Positions 6,820-15,491 are shown, counted from the first letter of the stretch. The stretch: 35,573 nt of DNA from JBHGBB01 sp041946755 (GCA_041946755.1 JBHGBB010000013.1:1-35573), one strand, 5' to 3'. The notes: generated from the sequence alone by a model not told the origin. Numbers and translations: made by a program.

Positions 6820-8556
6820 TTAATCGAGTTTATAGACACTGAATAAAGGGATACCGGATAAAGTGGTTTGATACATGGGGTTCCCTTGTTGATAGAGATA
6901 CCAATCGGAGGAGGTAAATAATCCTTGCCGGGAAACTAGGCAAAGGTAATTATAAGGCGGACTCGAGAAAAACTTTATATCCGATCTTAATTTACCCTGA
7001 TTTTGATAGTATAAGATCACATCCGGGTAGTAGGAAAGCGCTTCAATCGGTGCATTTTTCCCCGGATATACCGGTAAGATTTTAACTTTCGCTTCGTAAG
7101 GGATATTTTTATTCAACCAATCGAGTTCAGGCTGGCCGATAACGTCTCCCCAATAAGTGGTTTCGAATCCTAATCTAGTCGCGCCCCGAAGTCCGCCAAC
7201 CACTTCGTTATAATACGATAGCTGGTAAGGATGATAGGTGCCGATGGCAATCAAGGGTAATAGAAAAATGACTATTAAAACGATAGCATTTAAGATTTGA
7301 GATATGAGATTTGAGATTTTATTTCTGACTTCTGACATCTGACTTCTGACTTCTTTAAATCCTATTCCAGCGAATATCGCTAGCATTGGGAAGATCGGTA
7401 GAAAATAGCGAACGCCATCGATAGCCAATGTTCCGGGTAAAGCGAAGAAAACCAAAAAGAAGAAAATATTGAACAAAAGTAATATGCTGAAATCTTTGGT
7501 TTGATAATTTAAAGTTTGAGATTTAGATTCCGCATTCCGAAATCCGAAATCCGAAATTATACTTCTAAACCCCCCATAAATCGCTAAAAGAAGAATGCCA
7601 ATCGGTACCGTAACCAGGGTCATAACAATTGGATAATGCCAAGGAGTGCTGGAATAAGCATAGCCGAGATAATAGGTTTTTAATGGGCTTTCCATTAAGA
7701 AGAAAAATGCGAAATAATCCAGGATTCGAGTGAAGGTGTTATGCCATAACCAGGGCCAGAATAAAACAAATAGTATCGGCCCGAGAGTCACCATGCAGAA
7801 TAGATTATGAGTATATTTATTCCGGTTAAATACCTGCGCCCAGAGAAATAAAGGAATGATAATAAATACCGCCATAACCTTGGTTAGCATGGCGAATCCG
7901 AACATCAACCCACAAAGCAAACTCCAACCCCAAGAACCTTGAGGGAAGAAGGAAGACCGCTGCGCTGAGAAGACCGCTCCGCTAGGAGGAAATTCTTTTT
8001 CGCTTCCCTCTTCCTTCTTCCCAGCGAAGCGATCCTCCTTCGGTTTTTCCAACCCTCGATAAAAGGTGTAGGTAGTCAGGAGCCAGACCACTGCCAGTGG
8101 CAAATCCAGTTCGAGTAGATGGGCATCGGCAAATATGCGGGGCATTAATGCGGTAGCAATCATCGCTACCCAGGCAACATTCTTATTATATATCTTTCGG
8201 GAAATAGAATAGACTGATAATAGCAATACTCCATACCAGAATAGTTCTGCGAACCGGAATGCAGTAGGTTCTTCTACCCAATGATGCGAAATGGTATAGG
8301 TTATCCCGGCAACCAGTTTGGTTAATGGCGGATGCTGGGCGTTATATTGCCAATAAGTATCGATAGTTTTTGCATCGAATACAGTATACCAGTTCCCGGA
8401 AAAAATTAATCCGAACCAATCTGCATACGATTTCGCTGCTCGGTAATATAAGGGTTCATCCCAGGTTATGCCATAGTTCGGGATAGTTATCGTGGTGAAG
8501 AATAACCAGACGATCAGGAAGATAGGTACTGCTAATCTCAATAAATATTTGTGCAT
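6820..8556 (-). CDS. GT39/ArnT-like membrane glycosyltransferase with three repeat-derived insertions
   Basis: A GT-C fold protein predicted to transfer a sugar from a polyprenyl-phosphate donor to an envelope acceptor on the outer face of the inner membrane. Evidence: an N-terminal membrane helix (about 8-26), then ITWDEPLYYRAA (30-41) with the conserved acidic residues of the first extracytoplasmic loop, and about a dozen hydrophobic segments; 578 aa. Three hydrophilic loops are encoded by intergenic-type repeats kept in frame: residues about 171-207, 332-355 and 401-422. Without them the protein would be about 495 aa, closer to the usual length. No clear Shine-Dalgarno was seen at the ATG. 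It lies two genes downstream of a flippase-like protein, which suits glycolipid or polysaccharide work. Donor and acceptor unknown. Confidence 0.8.
   Translation of the reverse strand: MHKYLLRLAVPIFLIVWLFFTTITIPNYGITWDEPLYYRAAKSYADWFGLIFSGNWYTVFDAKTIDTYWQYNAQHPPLTKLVAGITYTISHHWVEEPTAFRFAELFWYGVLLLSVYSISRKIYNKNVAWVAMIATALMPRIFADAHLLELDLPLAVVWLLTTYTFYRGLEKPKEDRFAGKKEEGSEKEFPPSGAVFSAQRSSFFPQGSWGWSLLCGLMFGFAMLTKVMAVFIIIPLFLWAQVFNRNKYTHNLFCMVTLGPILFVLFWPWLWHNTFTRILDYFAFFFLMESPLKTYYLGYAYSSTPWHYPIVMTLVTVPIGILLLAIYGGFRSIISDFGFRNAESKSQTLNYQTKDFSILLLFNIFFFLVFFALPGTLAIDGVRYFLPIFPMLAIFAGIGFKEVRSQMSEVRNKISNLISQILNAIVLIVIFLLPLIAIGTYHPYQLSYYNEVVGGLRGATRLGFETTYWGDVIGQPELDWLNKNIPYEAKVKILPVYPGKNAPIEALSYYPDVILYYQNQGKLRSDIKFFSSPPYNYLCLVSRQGLFTSSDWYLYQQGNPMYQTTLSGIPLFSVYKLD
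7290..7356. repeat. In-gene simple repeat (GAGATTTGAGAT / CTGACTTCTGA words)
   Basis: On the plus strand the stretch reads as repeated GATTTGAGAT words followed by four CTGACTTCTGA-like words. It codes on the minus strand for residues about 401-422 of the glycosyltransferase, including SQMSEVRNKISN, between two hydrophobic helices. Its composition is unlike the rest of the gene. Confidence 0.75.
7492..7563. repeat. In-gene simple repeat (CCGAAATCCGAAAT words)
   Basis: The core at about 7527-7558 holds ATTCCGCATTCCGAAATCC followed by two more CCGAAAT words. It is translated on the minus strand as part of residues about 332-355 (SDFGFRNAESKSQTLNYQ) of the glycosyltransferase, again in a loop between helices. 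Confidence 0.75.
7936..8046. repeat. In-gene palindromic repeat inside the glycosyltransferase
   Basis: Perfect 14-base inverted arms GGGAAGAAGGAAGA (7943-7956) and TCTTCCTTCTTCCC (8009-8022) flank CGCT-rich modules. A 20-base word, plus strand 8015-8034, recurs exactly as its reverse complement GATCGCTTCGCTGGGAAGAA at 8625-8644, outside the gene. The element encodes residues about 171-207 of the protein, a charged, low-complexity loop. Confidence 0.85.
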
Positions 8557-8574
8557 TGATATAGAATGAGAGTA

Positions 8575-8650
8575 GAAATATGACCGCTTCGCTAGGATGA
8601 AAGGAGGATCGCTGTCGCTAAGATGATCGCTTCGCTGGGAAGAAAAATAC
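8575..8650. repeat. Intergenic repeat with GACCGCTTCGCTAGGATGA modules
   Basis: Three related modules (ACCGCTTCGCTAGGATGA, GGAGGATCGCTGTCGCTA, GATGATCGCTTCGCTGGGAA) lie between the glycosyltransferase and the four-helix-bundle gene. It shares a 20-base identity (8625-8644) with the in-gene element at 7936-8046. Its GGATGAAAGGA (8595-8605) is inverted relative to TCCTTTCATCC at 9089-9099 on the other side of the small gene. Confidence 0.75.
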
Positions 8651-8685
8651 AGTTTTATCTTTCAATCCTATCATTCTTCGGTTTG

Positions 8686-9075
8686 TTAGTCTTTTCTAAA
8701 TTTGCAAAAGGAATCAGATTTTCGTTCCATATTCGTTAGCATTGCAAAAATATGTTCATACTGATTATATAGTTTATCAAAAACGTCTTGTTGAATATAT
8801 CCGCATTTTAATGCAAATTCTAACCAGGTTTGTGTTTCTCCAGATTCTTGTTCAGCATCAGATAATTTATTAAGAAATACCGCTTTATATCTTCTTTTTC
8901 GCCATCCTTCAGATAAATTTGCACAAACAGAACGAGATGATCTGCGTACTTGATCGGTTAATGAATATCTTTCTTCAATCGGAAATGTTTTAGAAATTAT
9001 AAATATTTCCATTGCAACATCAAACGCTAAATTATATACATCTAAATCTCTAACTTTTTGTAATTTATCTCCCAT
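8686..9075 (-). CDS. Four-helix-bundle protein of the 23S rRNA intervening-sequence (S23/IVP) family
   Basis: A 129-aa all-helical protein with the family pattern: VRDLDVYNLAFDVAMEIF at the start, then LTDQVRRSSRSVCANLSEGW (about 39-58), and a LxFALKCGYI segment with a final long helix. Members were first noted inside 23S rRNA intervening sequences but are common as solitary genes; the molecular role is not established. Here there is no rRNA nearby. The gene sits between two blocks of short repeats (8575-8650 and 9086-9120) carrying inverted copies of TCCTTTCATCC, and the right block supplies the only AGGA-type ribosome site upstream of its ATG. It interrupts the glycosyltransferase/flippase pair, consistent with insertion as a small cassette. 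Confidence 0.88.
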   Translation of the reverse strand: MGDKLQKVRDLDVYNLAFDVAMEIFIISKTFPIEERYSLTDQVRRSSRSVCANLSEGWRKRRYKAVFLNKLSDAEQESGETQTWLEFALKCGYIQQDVFDKLYNQYEHIFAMLTNMERKSDSFCKFRKD

Positions 9076-9085
9076 AAAAGTTTTT

Positions 9086-9120
9086 TCATCCTTTCATCCT
9101 CTCATCCTTTCGTCCTTTCG
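9086..9120. repeat. CATCCTTT direct-repeat block
   Basis: CATCCTTTCATCCTCTCATC followed by CTTTCGTCCTTTCG is about four tandem copies of a CATCCTTT-like unit. It forms the last codons of the flippase-like gene on the minus strand (KVERTKG) and the upstream region of the four-helix-bundle gene, where it offers AGGA ribosome-binding sites. Confidence 0.7.
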
Positions 9121-10139
9121 ACTTTCATTTGATGCATGGTTTCACCAAGAGAAAGTCCTTCCCGCCATAGATAATAGAATCCAATTAAGACAATAACGAT
9201 AACCTGGCTGGCATGGAGGATAACCGCAAATCCGATGGCGGTATTAATCTCTACTCCAAGGAGAATCAACGCTCCCCGGCATGCGGCATGATAGGGCCCA
9301 ACATATCCCGGCGCTGAAGGTAGCATTACTCCGATAGCGATAATCACCATAATAAAAATCGGCGCGGATAAGGGTAACGATCCTAAATGGAACGCATATT
9401 GGACGAATAGAATCTGGATGGCAGAAGTTATCCATACCCCAAATGAATAGATACTGGCCAGGATAATCTGTTTCGGCTGATGTAGGATATGGAGTCCATC
9501 GACAAACGATAGTAATAGATGAGATAGCTTATCCAGCCAATGAACCGGTAAGAACCTGAATATTTTCCGGAACATGGCCACGATTTTATCCGGATATTTC
9601 TTGAGCAGATATAAAAAAATAATGATAGCGATATTAACCGCTAAAAAAGTATAACTAATCGCCTGGATTTTCGGTAAGGTGATAAACGAATCGGTGTTGC
9701 TACTAATCGCTGGCGCGAAAAACATGAGAACGACCGCTAATAGAAACAGCATACAGATGCCATCGAAAATCCGTTCGATAACCACCGTCGCTAATGCTGC
9801 AGAAAAGCTCAGCTGCTCTTTCTTCGCCAGTACATACGGCCGAATCAATTCTCCTAACCGGGCCGGAAGAACACTATTCCCCATGAACCCAATCATTAAC
9901 GAGGGAGTCAGCCGTTTAATCGGTAGCTTTTTAATCGGGTCCATAAAAATCTGCCAGCGAATAATCCGGAAATAAAAACTGATGAGAAACGCGATTATTG
10001 CCGGAATGAGCCATAAATATTGAGCGGATTCCATGATTGTCCATGCCTGCCGCCAATCGATCCCTTTAATAAAATAGGCGATACAGAGGATACTGATAAT
10101 CAATCCGATCCAGATTTTTTTATCTTTTAATGCTGACAT
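9102..10139 (-). CDS. Flippase-like / lysylphosphatidylglycerol-synthase transmembrane-domain protein (UPF0104)
   Basis: An integral membrane protein of 345 aa with about eight helices. The family signature is clear: FRIIRWQIF (about 57-65), then GFMGNSVLPARLGELIRPYV (about 84-103), LAKKEQLSFSAALATVVIER (about 104-123), and a late PSAPGYVGPYHA (about 274-285). This family is the membrane half of MprF and also occurs alone beside glycosyltransferases, where it is thought to help translocate or handle lipid-linked intermediates. An AGGAA Shine-Dalgarno lies 9 bases before the ATG. The last residues VERTKG come from an intergenic-type repeat, so the original stop may have been displaced. A partnership with the downstream GT39-like protein is inferred from position only. 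Confidence 0.88.
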   Translation of the reverse strand: MSALKDKKIWIGLIISILCIAYFIKGIDWRQAWTIMESAQYLWLIPAIIAFLISFYFRIIRWQIFMDPIKKLPIKRLTPSLMIGFMGNSVLPARLGELIRPYVLAKKEQLSFSAALATVVIERIFDGICMLFLLAVVLMFFAPAISSNTDSFITLPKIQAISYTFLAVNIAIIIFLYLLKKYPDKIVAMFRKIFRFLPVHWLDKLSHLLLSFVDGLHILHQPKQIILASIYSFGVWITSAIQILFVQYAFHLGSLPLSAPIFIMVIIAIGVMLPSAPGYVGPYHAACRGALILLGVEINTAIGFAVILHASQVIVIVLIGFYYLWREGLSLGETMHQMKVERTKG

Positions 10140-10223
10140 AAACCAATTTCCTAATACCTTATTTAAATTAATATACTATCATTATAATCTTAGATTCAGC
10201 AAGGAGAGTAAGGGTTTGGCGTT

Positions 10224-11501
10224 CTATTGAATAATAATCTGGGGGTATTGCGGCTGGAGATAAAGCCGGTCGACTAAAAGAGTGATATAAGGACTAACCG
10301 TAAATAGTCGACTGAATTGGGAATGGAGAACAATTTCGGTATCTAAGGTTGCTGCGGCATGCTGTAAATCGTCTAATTCTACCCGGGTACGTCGATGTTT
10401 TGCCGCGGAGGCTTTCGCAATCAATTTACCCATCCCATAAAATGCAAGTAAAGTATAATATCCACGAAATACTCCATGTGCCGGGATTAGATTTTTCCGG
10501 AATATAACATGAGAAAAATACCGGCGTAGATATTTATTTAATTCCGGCTGGGTTAAATCGAACTCGATTTTATCCAGTTCTTTTAGATTAATTTGCGTGC
10601 CATCAGTAAAATGCGTTGATACATTCCCCCTACCCGACCGGTATTTCAGATAATTTTTATAGAAATTAAACAGGAGCGCGAACCGCGATTGTTTCTGGGA
10701 AACAAACTCCATCCAGGAGATAAACGGTGCTAATCCACCGCGAGATATCTTTTTCGCAGTCTTAGCTTTTACCGCAATATCGAAGATATGTTTGAATCGG
10801 TCGAACTGAAGTTTGTTTAACGCACCGAGCATGGTCTCCTTTGCCGGCTTATTTTCTTGTTTCGCCATCTTCTCAACTTCTTTCATGCTGATACATACGT
10901 TAATAAGAATACTACCGGCAATCAATCCGGTTTCGAATGGATATGCCGAATCGTTTAGTATCTGCAATAATGCAGATTCGATAATTTTATATTCAGACCA
11001 AGAGATATCGATTCCGGAATATAAGGTAATCGGCTCTTTAAGATGATGTTTGCGGTAATGGGATTGATATATCCGGCCGATTTCATCGAACTGGGTATCG
11101 ACCGGTTGTCCGCGATGCTGCTGTACTGCAGTGCAAGCGAAAGATAAACCGACTACTGTTCCATCAGGAGTATCCATAAAATGGAACGGAAACTCTTTAC
11201 ATACTTGCGCTTTGGCATCGAATCCAAATTGCGCATGAATCTGGCATCGGTTATCCGGTAATAGAAATACACAAGCGGTATCTTTAATTTTACAGAAGGT
11301 ATATTGTTCTCCGGTAAGTAACGGTTTCGGTAATAATTGGAATAATTGTTTAGCAGCTAATTCCGGTACTTTATCCGACCAATCCAGTTCAACCAACCGG
11401 GCATAGGATTGATCGTCCAGCCCGATAAACCAATTCTTGCGGCAGCATACCCCGCATTGGATACAAGTATATTTAACGGCATTGGAGATAATAAAACCCA
11501 T
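10224..11501 (-). CDS. YkgJ-type cysteine-cluster protein with long C-terminal helical region
   Basis: The N-terminus has YTCIQCGVCCRKNWFIGL, giving Cys13, Cys16, Cys19 and Cys20. It is followed by CRFLL-like and CQIHAQFG segments (CVFLLPDNRCQIH) and AQVCKEFPFHF, the arrangement of the YkgJ/UPF0153 zinc- or iron-binding family. The remaining 250-odd residues are mostly helical with no recognised domain; typical YkgJ proteins are much shorter. I start at the ATG at 11501 (MGFIISNAV). An upstream start at 11531 would add FFRFSVNLN encoded by a CGGAAAAAC-type repeat. Neither has a good Shine-Dalgarno. Biochemical role unknown. Confidence 0.8.
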   Translation of the reverse strand: MGFIISNAVKYTCIQCGVCCRKNWFIGLDDQSYARLVELDWSDKVPELAAKQLFQLLPKPLLTGEQYTFCKIKDTACVFLLPDNRCQIHAQFGFDAKAQVCKEFPFHFMDTPDGTVVGLSFACTAVQQHRGQPVDTQFDEIGRIYQSHYRKHHLKEPITLYSGIDISWSEYKIIESALLQILNDSAYPFETGLIAGSILINVCISMKEVEKMAKQENKPAKETMLGALNKLQFDRFKHIFDIAVKAKTAKKISRGGLAPFISWMEFVSQKQSRFALLFNFYKNYLKYRSGRGNVSTHFTDGTQINLKELDKIEFDLTQPELNKYLRRYFSHVIFRKNLIPAHGVFRGYYTLLAFYGMGKLIAKASAAKHRRTRVELDDLQHAAATLDTEIVLHSQFSRLFTVSPYITLLVDRLYLQPQYPQIIIQ

Positions 11502-11502
11502 A

Positions 11503-11590
11503 TTTAAATTAACCGAAAAACGGAAGAACAAAAAAACGGAAAAACAATCGTATGCATTATTCGGTTTTTATGTTTTTGGGGTTTTCGGTA
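11503..11590. repeat. CGGAAAAAC / TTTTTCGG low-complexity inverted repeat
   Basis: AACCGAAAAACGGAAGAAC and AAAAAACGGAAAAAC on the left face TTCGGTTTTTATGTTTTTG and GGGGTTTTCGGT on the right, about 30 bases apart. The block fills the gap between the cyclo-ligase and the cysteine-cluster gene and creates a spurious N-terminal extension of the latter. Confidence 0.6.
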
Positions 11591-11593
11591 TAG

Positions 11594-12202
11594 TTACCAT
11601 TGGTTTTTAGCCTTTTGGATACAGTTATAGATAATGCTTTCCGTAATAACCTTTTGTACCGGTACATCGGATTCGGTTATGGGTAACGCTGCTACCACTT
11701 GTTCCTGGAAAGCGACTCCGACAGTTTTAACGTTTAGCGGTAGATATCGTAAGAAATTATCGTAATATCCGAGACCATGACCAAGCCGGTTTCCTTTCGT
11801 ATCAAAAGCTATACCCGGAACGACGACCATATCCAGTTCTTTCGGTGCTGCAGTCCGAATCGAGTTTGGTATCGGCTCCAGAATCCCGTAGGTTGATGGC
11901 GCTAAATCATTATCGAAATCAAGGAGTTCACTTATCGCTAGTGTATGCAAATTCACCTGACTCATCGGAACGAAAATCTGTTTCCGATATTTCAATGCAT
12001 GTTTGATCATGGTATGAGTATATACCTCGTTATCATAGGAAACATAAAACATGATTCGTTTCGCCTGCCGGAATTCGGTAGAAGAAAATAACCGGACTCC
12101 GATCTGTTCGCTGCGTTTGATCACGTCTTGCCAAAGTAGCGATTTCCGCCAGACAATCATTTGTTTTCTTAACTCGGACTTATTTATCGTAACATTAATC
12201 AT
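11594..12202 (-). CDS. fau: 5-formyltetrahydrofolate cyclo-ligase
   Basis: Converts 5-formyl-THF to 5,10-methenyl-THF with ATP, recycling the storage or inhibitory folate. The C-terminal signature is PGIAFDTKGNRLGHGLGYYD, followed by NFL; the N-terminal ELRKQMIVWRKSL and mid-protein FVPMSQ also fit, and 202 aa is the usual size. The GHGLGYYD loop has the family's Gly-rich phosphate-binding pattern. I chose the ATG at 12202 because GAGGA lies 5 bases upstream; an in-frame TTG at 12214 overlaps that site and is unlikely. It is the first gene of the leftward block; the flanking genes give no metabolic link. Confidence 0.93.
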   Translation of the reverse strand: MINVTINKSELRKQMIVWRKSLLWQDVIKRSEQIGVRLFSSTEFRQAKRIMFYVSYDNEVYTHTMIKHALKYRKQIFVPMSQVNLHTLAISELLDFDNDLAPSTYGILEPIPNSIRTAAPKELDMVVVPGIAFDTKGNRLGHGLGYYDNFLRYLPLNVKTVGVAFQEQVVAALPITESDVPVQKVITESIIYNCIQKAKNQW

Positions 12203-12372
12203 ATTTATCCTCAAATAGATTCAAGGATATAGCTTGTAATATTATAAGTAAATATGCGAAAATAACACAATGTCGTCACAGTTAAGAGATAGAGATTGGC
12301 GTGAAGAGGAAACAAAACGTATCCTCTATCCTCTAGACTCATACCCTTCACTGTTTTCGAAAGGAGACAAAA

Positions 12373-13206
12373 ATGAACTATCGAATTAGCCGAATTTTAT
12401 CCGTAATATTTATCATATCAGGACTATGTATTTTGAATAGCTGCGGTGGATTGTTGCAACAGCATACCGAAATCAGTAATATCATCGGACAAGATATGGT
12501 TTTAGCGAAACAGCAATCGCCCTATTTAATCCGGGGTGATGTGACTATCCCCGAAAATGTAACCGTAACCGTAGAACCGGGAGTAGTATTAGACTTCAGC
12601 GGAAACAATAAAATTACGGTTGAAGGTACTTTTAAAGCTATCGGTACCGAATCCGACCCGATTATTTATAAGCAGTATGGAAAATACTATATTAGCGGCT
12701 GGTATGGTCTGGTGTTTAAAAGTAAAAAAGCTAACGATAGTTCTATCGTGAAATATGGGAATATCTGTCAAGCCCGGTTCGCTATATATTGCGATGGCGG
12801 GTCACCGCAAATAAGTTATTGTACGATCACCGCAAATGAAATCGGAATTCATCTATGGAATAGTAATGCTGTCGTTTCGCATAACAAGATTAGCGGGAAT
12901 GCTCAACATGGACTCTATATCGGTTCCTTATCACCAACCATATCGAATAATGTAATAACCCAGAATAATCGCGGGATCGTCTGCGATTTCGCTCCTACTC
13001 CGAATATTCAGCAGAACGATGTTTTTGGTAATACCGAATATGATTTCTATGTGATGCGGACTGAAAATGATATTCAAGCGCCGAATAATTGGTGGGGATC
13101 GACGAATGAACCGGCAATTCGACAGAAGATATTCGATAAACAGAAAGATGGTTCGGTAGGAAATGTATATATCAATCCGATCGCAGTAAAACCGTTTACT
13201 CAATAA
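12373..13206 (+). CDS. Lipoprotein with right-handed parallel beta-helix repeats
   Basis: A 277-aa secreted protein. The signal peptide (about 1-25) ends in a lipobox, ILNSCGG, so the mature protein should start at a lipidated Cys. Residues about 55-265 are NosD/pectate-lyase-like coil repeats with alternating G, N, I and V: for example VTVEPGVVLDFSG, QISYCTITANEIGI, VSHNKISGNAQHGLYIG and NNVITQNNRGIV, ending with the typical NWWGS (about 256-260). No catalytic residues for a specific lyase were recognised; such proteins often bind or process polysaccharide. GGAG precedes the ATG. The next gene is a secreted propeller-amidase, so the two may serve the same envelope function. Confidence 0.85.
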   Translation: MNYRISRILSVIFIISGLCILNSCGGLLQQHTEISNIIGQDMVLAKQQSPYLIRGDVTIPENVTVTVEPGVVLDFSGNNKITVEGTFKAIGTESDPIIYKQYGKYYISGWYGLVFKSKKANDSSIVKYGNICQARFAIYCDGGSPQISYCTITANEIGIHLWNSNAVVSHNKISGNAQHGLYIGSLSPTISNNVITQNNRGIVCDFAPTPNIQQNDVFGNTEYDFYVMRTENDIQAPNNWWGSTNEPAIRQKIFDKQKDGSVGNVYINPIAVKPFTQ

Positions 13207-13272
13207 AATAACCCTAACAGACACTAAGAATTACTAATTACACTTACTAGCACCAAAATGAAACGATAAAGT

Positions 13273-15444
13273 ATGCAACGAATCATTTATATATTAATCA
13301 TTAGCAGTGTTTTTATTTTAGGAACGAAAGTATCGGCCAGCTTATTTGAGCCAATGGTTCAGATAACCAATAATACTGAAATGGATATGATGCCCTCGAT
13401 AACCTTGGATACTCAAGGGAAAGTATTATTCACCTGCCATGAAATCATCCCTAAGGTAAAATATGATATTTTCCTATTTGAATCGAACAATAATTACCAA
13501 TGGAATAAAACCAATCTGACCAATACCCCGATGGTAAGCGACTACTATTCGGTCGTTAAATGCGATTCAAGAAATAATATGCATGTATTCTATCTGAGTC
13601 GTTTAGCTTCGCGTGATGAAGAACTATATCTGCATTATATCGCCCGGATTAATGGGACCTGGACTACCGCTACTTGCTTAACGCAAACGAAACCGTGGAA
13701 TGCCGCAGAGTCGGAACCGGCAGTAGTTATCGATAAGAACGATAACCTCCATGTGGTTTTCCATGATGATGAAGGGAAATTGTTATATTTAGAGAAAACC
13801 GCCTCCGGCTGGCAACCGCTAGTCCAGATTCCAACAATGAAAGATACTATCAATTGGTCGCCTACCATAGCGATTGATAAGGATAATATCTTGCATATTG
13901 TTTACCTTGGTGGTAAAGATGCCAATTATCGATTATTGCATTTAATGAGAACTGAAGGATTGAGTTATCCAGGCTGGTCGGAACCGGAAGAAATCGTTCC
14001 AGCCTCATGGCAGCCATGGCATCCGAATATGGCTATTGCACCGGATGGTACCTTAAATATCGTGTTCGCCTGTGATACCCAGATCCAACAGAATATCGGG
14101 TTCGTTAAAGGCAAAACTGGAAAATGGCAAAAACCGGAACGAATAATTGCACAAAATATCTGGTATGATTTACCGACTATTGCGGTCGATATAAATGGAG
14201 TTGCACATGTAGTCTACCATGGCGGTATGGGAGGGAACGAAGGCCCCTATGAAATATATTATACCCATAATCAGAATGGCAAATGGATGAAACCAATTCG
14301 GATTACTAATGATAATATTTTCGAATATCAGCCGTCAATCATAATTGATAAAACCGGATATGCTTATATCTTTTTTTATGGTTTTGATGGCTATGATACC
14401 GAGATATTTTATACCAAGTCAGTGAATCCGATAAATAGGTTGGATAGTCAAACGGGAAATCGGATTTCCATCGAACCGGCTTATACTGAATTCACTGCGC
14501 ATACTAAACGCTATTTACCCCCAGTAGATTTAGCATATATTCCGTCTTTTTCGACTACACTTAATGGTAAAAAGATATGTATCAATCCCGGTCATGGCGG
14601 TTTAGCCTATTTAGCGGAATATAAAATCGGAGCAACGTTATATCGGGAATCGGAAATGAACTTTAAAGTCGCGGATTATCTACGCGAATATCTCGAAAAA
14701 GTCGGCGCGAAAATATATATGTGTCGAACAACCGACATTGATATTCCTCTAAATAACTGCCCGAAATTGGCCAATGATATGAATTGCGATTTGTTTATCT
14801 CGGTGCATCATAATAGTTCCGATTTCTATACTAACTATGTATCGTTTTACTTTCATGCAGACCCGGATTTCGAACCGACCAGCGTAGATATATGCCGATA
14901 CTTGCATCAAGAGCTAGCAACTTTGATGAACATCCCGGATTCTGGAGTAATGTCGGATTATTATTCATATTGGAACGCTGGCTATGCAGAATTAAGAGGA
15001 TTAAAAGGCCGGCCAGGAGTGTTGGGTGAAGGGTCGCATTATTACTGTTTCACGGAAGAAGAGATGCTACGGAATCTGGATTATTTAAAACGGGAAGCCT
15101 ATGCCTATTTCATGGCATTATCGAAATATTTTGCTACCGACCAACCGACAGCGCAATTATTGGAACCGGCAATAGATACTACTATCCATACACCTCGTCC
15201 GATGATAAAGATACTTCTCGATGAAGGAGTAGATGATTTTCTCCATAGAATCATTCCCAGTAGTATCCAGATGAAACTCGATAAGAAACAAGTATTCGCT
15301 GAATTCAACTGGCGAACCGGAGTCCTTACTTATCAGCCGAAAGAAGATTTAATACCCGGCGAGCATCGAATAGAGTTTACTTTCACTACATTCGATAAAA
15401 TCAATCCCCGTAAAACAATTTTTACCTTCAAGATTGAACCTTAA
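13273..15444 (+). CDS. Secreted N-acetylmuramoyl-L-alanine amidase with N-terminal beta-propeller-like region
   Basis: A 723-aa exported protein. Residues 1-22 form a signal peptide. Residues about 30-390 hold repeated blades of the form PSITLDTQGK, PAVVIDKNDNLHVVF, PTIAIDKDNILHIVY, PNMAIAPDGTLNIVF and PTIAVDINGVAHVVYHGG, a propeller of six or more blades. From about 433 the Amidase_3 domain begins: INPGHGG (zinc His), RESEMN (zinc Glu), SVHHN (second His) and GEGSHYY (catalytic Glu), so all key residues are present. About 70 further residues (from 650) may form an Ig-like end. It should cleave the bond between MurNAc and the stem peptide in the periplasm, with the propeller as a binding or regulatory domain. 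No strong Shine-Dalgarno. Confidence 0.88.
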   Translation: MQRIIYILIISSVFILGTKVSASLFEPMVQITNNTEMDMMPSITLDTQGKVLFTCHEIIPKVKYDIFLFESNNNYQWNKTNLTNTPMVSDYYSVVKCDSRNNMHVFYLSRLASRDEELYLHYIARINGTWTTATCLTQTKPWNAAESEPAVVIDKNDNLHVVFHDDEGKLLYLEKTASGWQPLVQIPTMKDTINWSPTIAIDKDNILHIVYLGGKDANYRLLHLMRTEGLSYPGWSEPEEIVPASWQPWHPNMAIAPDGTLNIVFACDTQIQQNIGFVKGKTGKWQKPERIIAQNIWYDLPTIAVDINGVAHVVYHGGMGGNEGPYEIYYTHNQNGKWMKPIRITNDNIFEYQPSIIIDKTGYAYIFFYGFDGYDTEIFYTKSVNPINRLDSQTGNRISIEPAYTEFTAHTKRYLPPVDLAYIPSFSTTLNGKKICINPGHGGLAYLAEYKIGATLYRESEMNFKVADYLREYLEKVGAKIYMCRTTDIDIPLNNCPKLANDMNCDLFISVHHNSSDFYTNYVSFYFHADPDFEPTSVDICRYLHQELATLMNIPDSGVMSDYYSYWNAGYAELRGLKGRPGVLGEGSHYYCFTEEEMLRNLDYLKREAYAYFMALSKYFATDQPTAQLLEPAIDTTIHTPRPMIKILLDEGVDDFLHRIIPSSIQMKLDKKQVFAEFNWRTGVLTYQPKEDLIPGEHRIEFTFTTFDKINPRKTIFTFKIEP

Positions 15445-15491
15445 ATATTAGCAAACAAGAAACCAAATGATAGTACTGGTTGATTTAATTA

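Noticed and set aside
8686..9075. Intervening sequence within a 23S rRNA gene
   Set aside because: The protein family fits, but the flanks are protein genes and repeats; no rRNA sequence is present.
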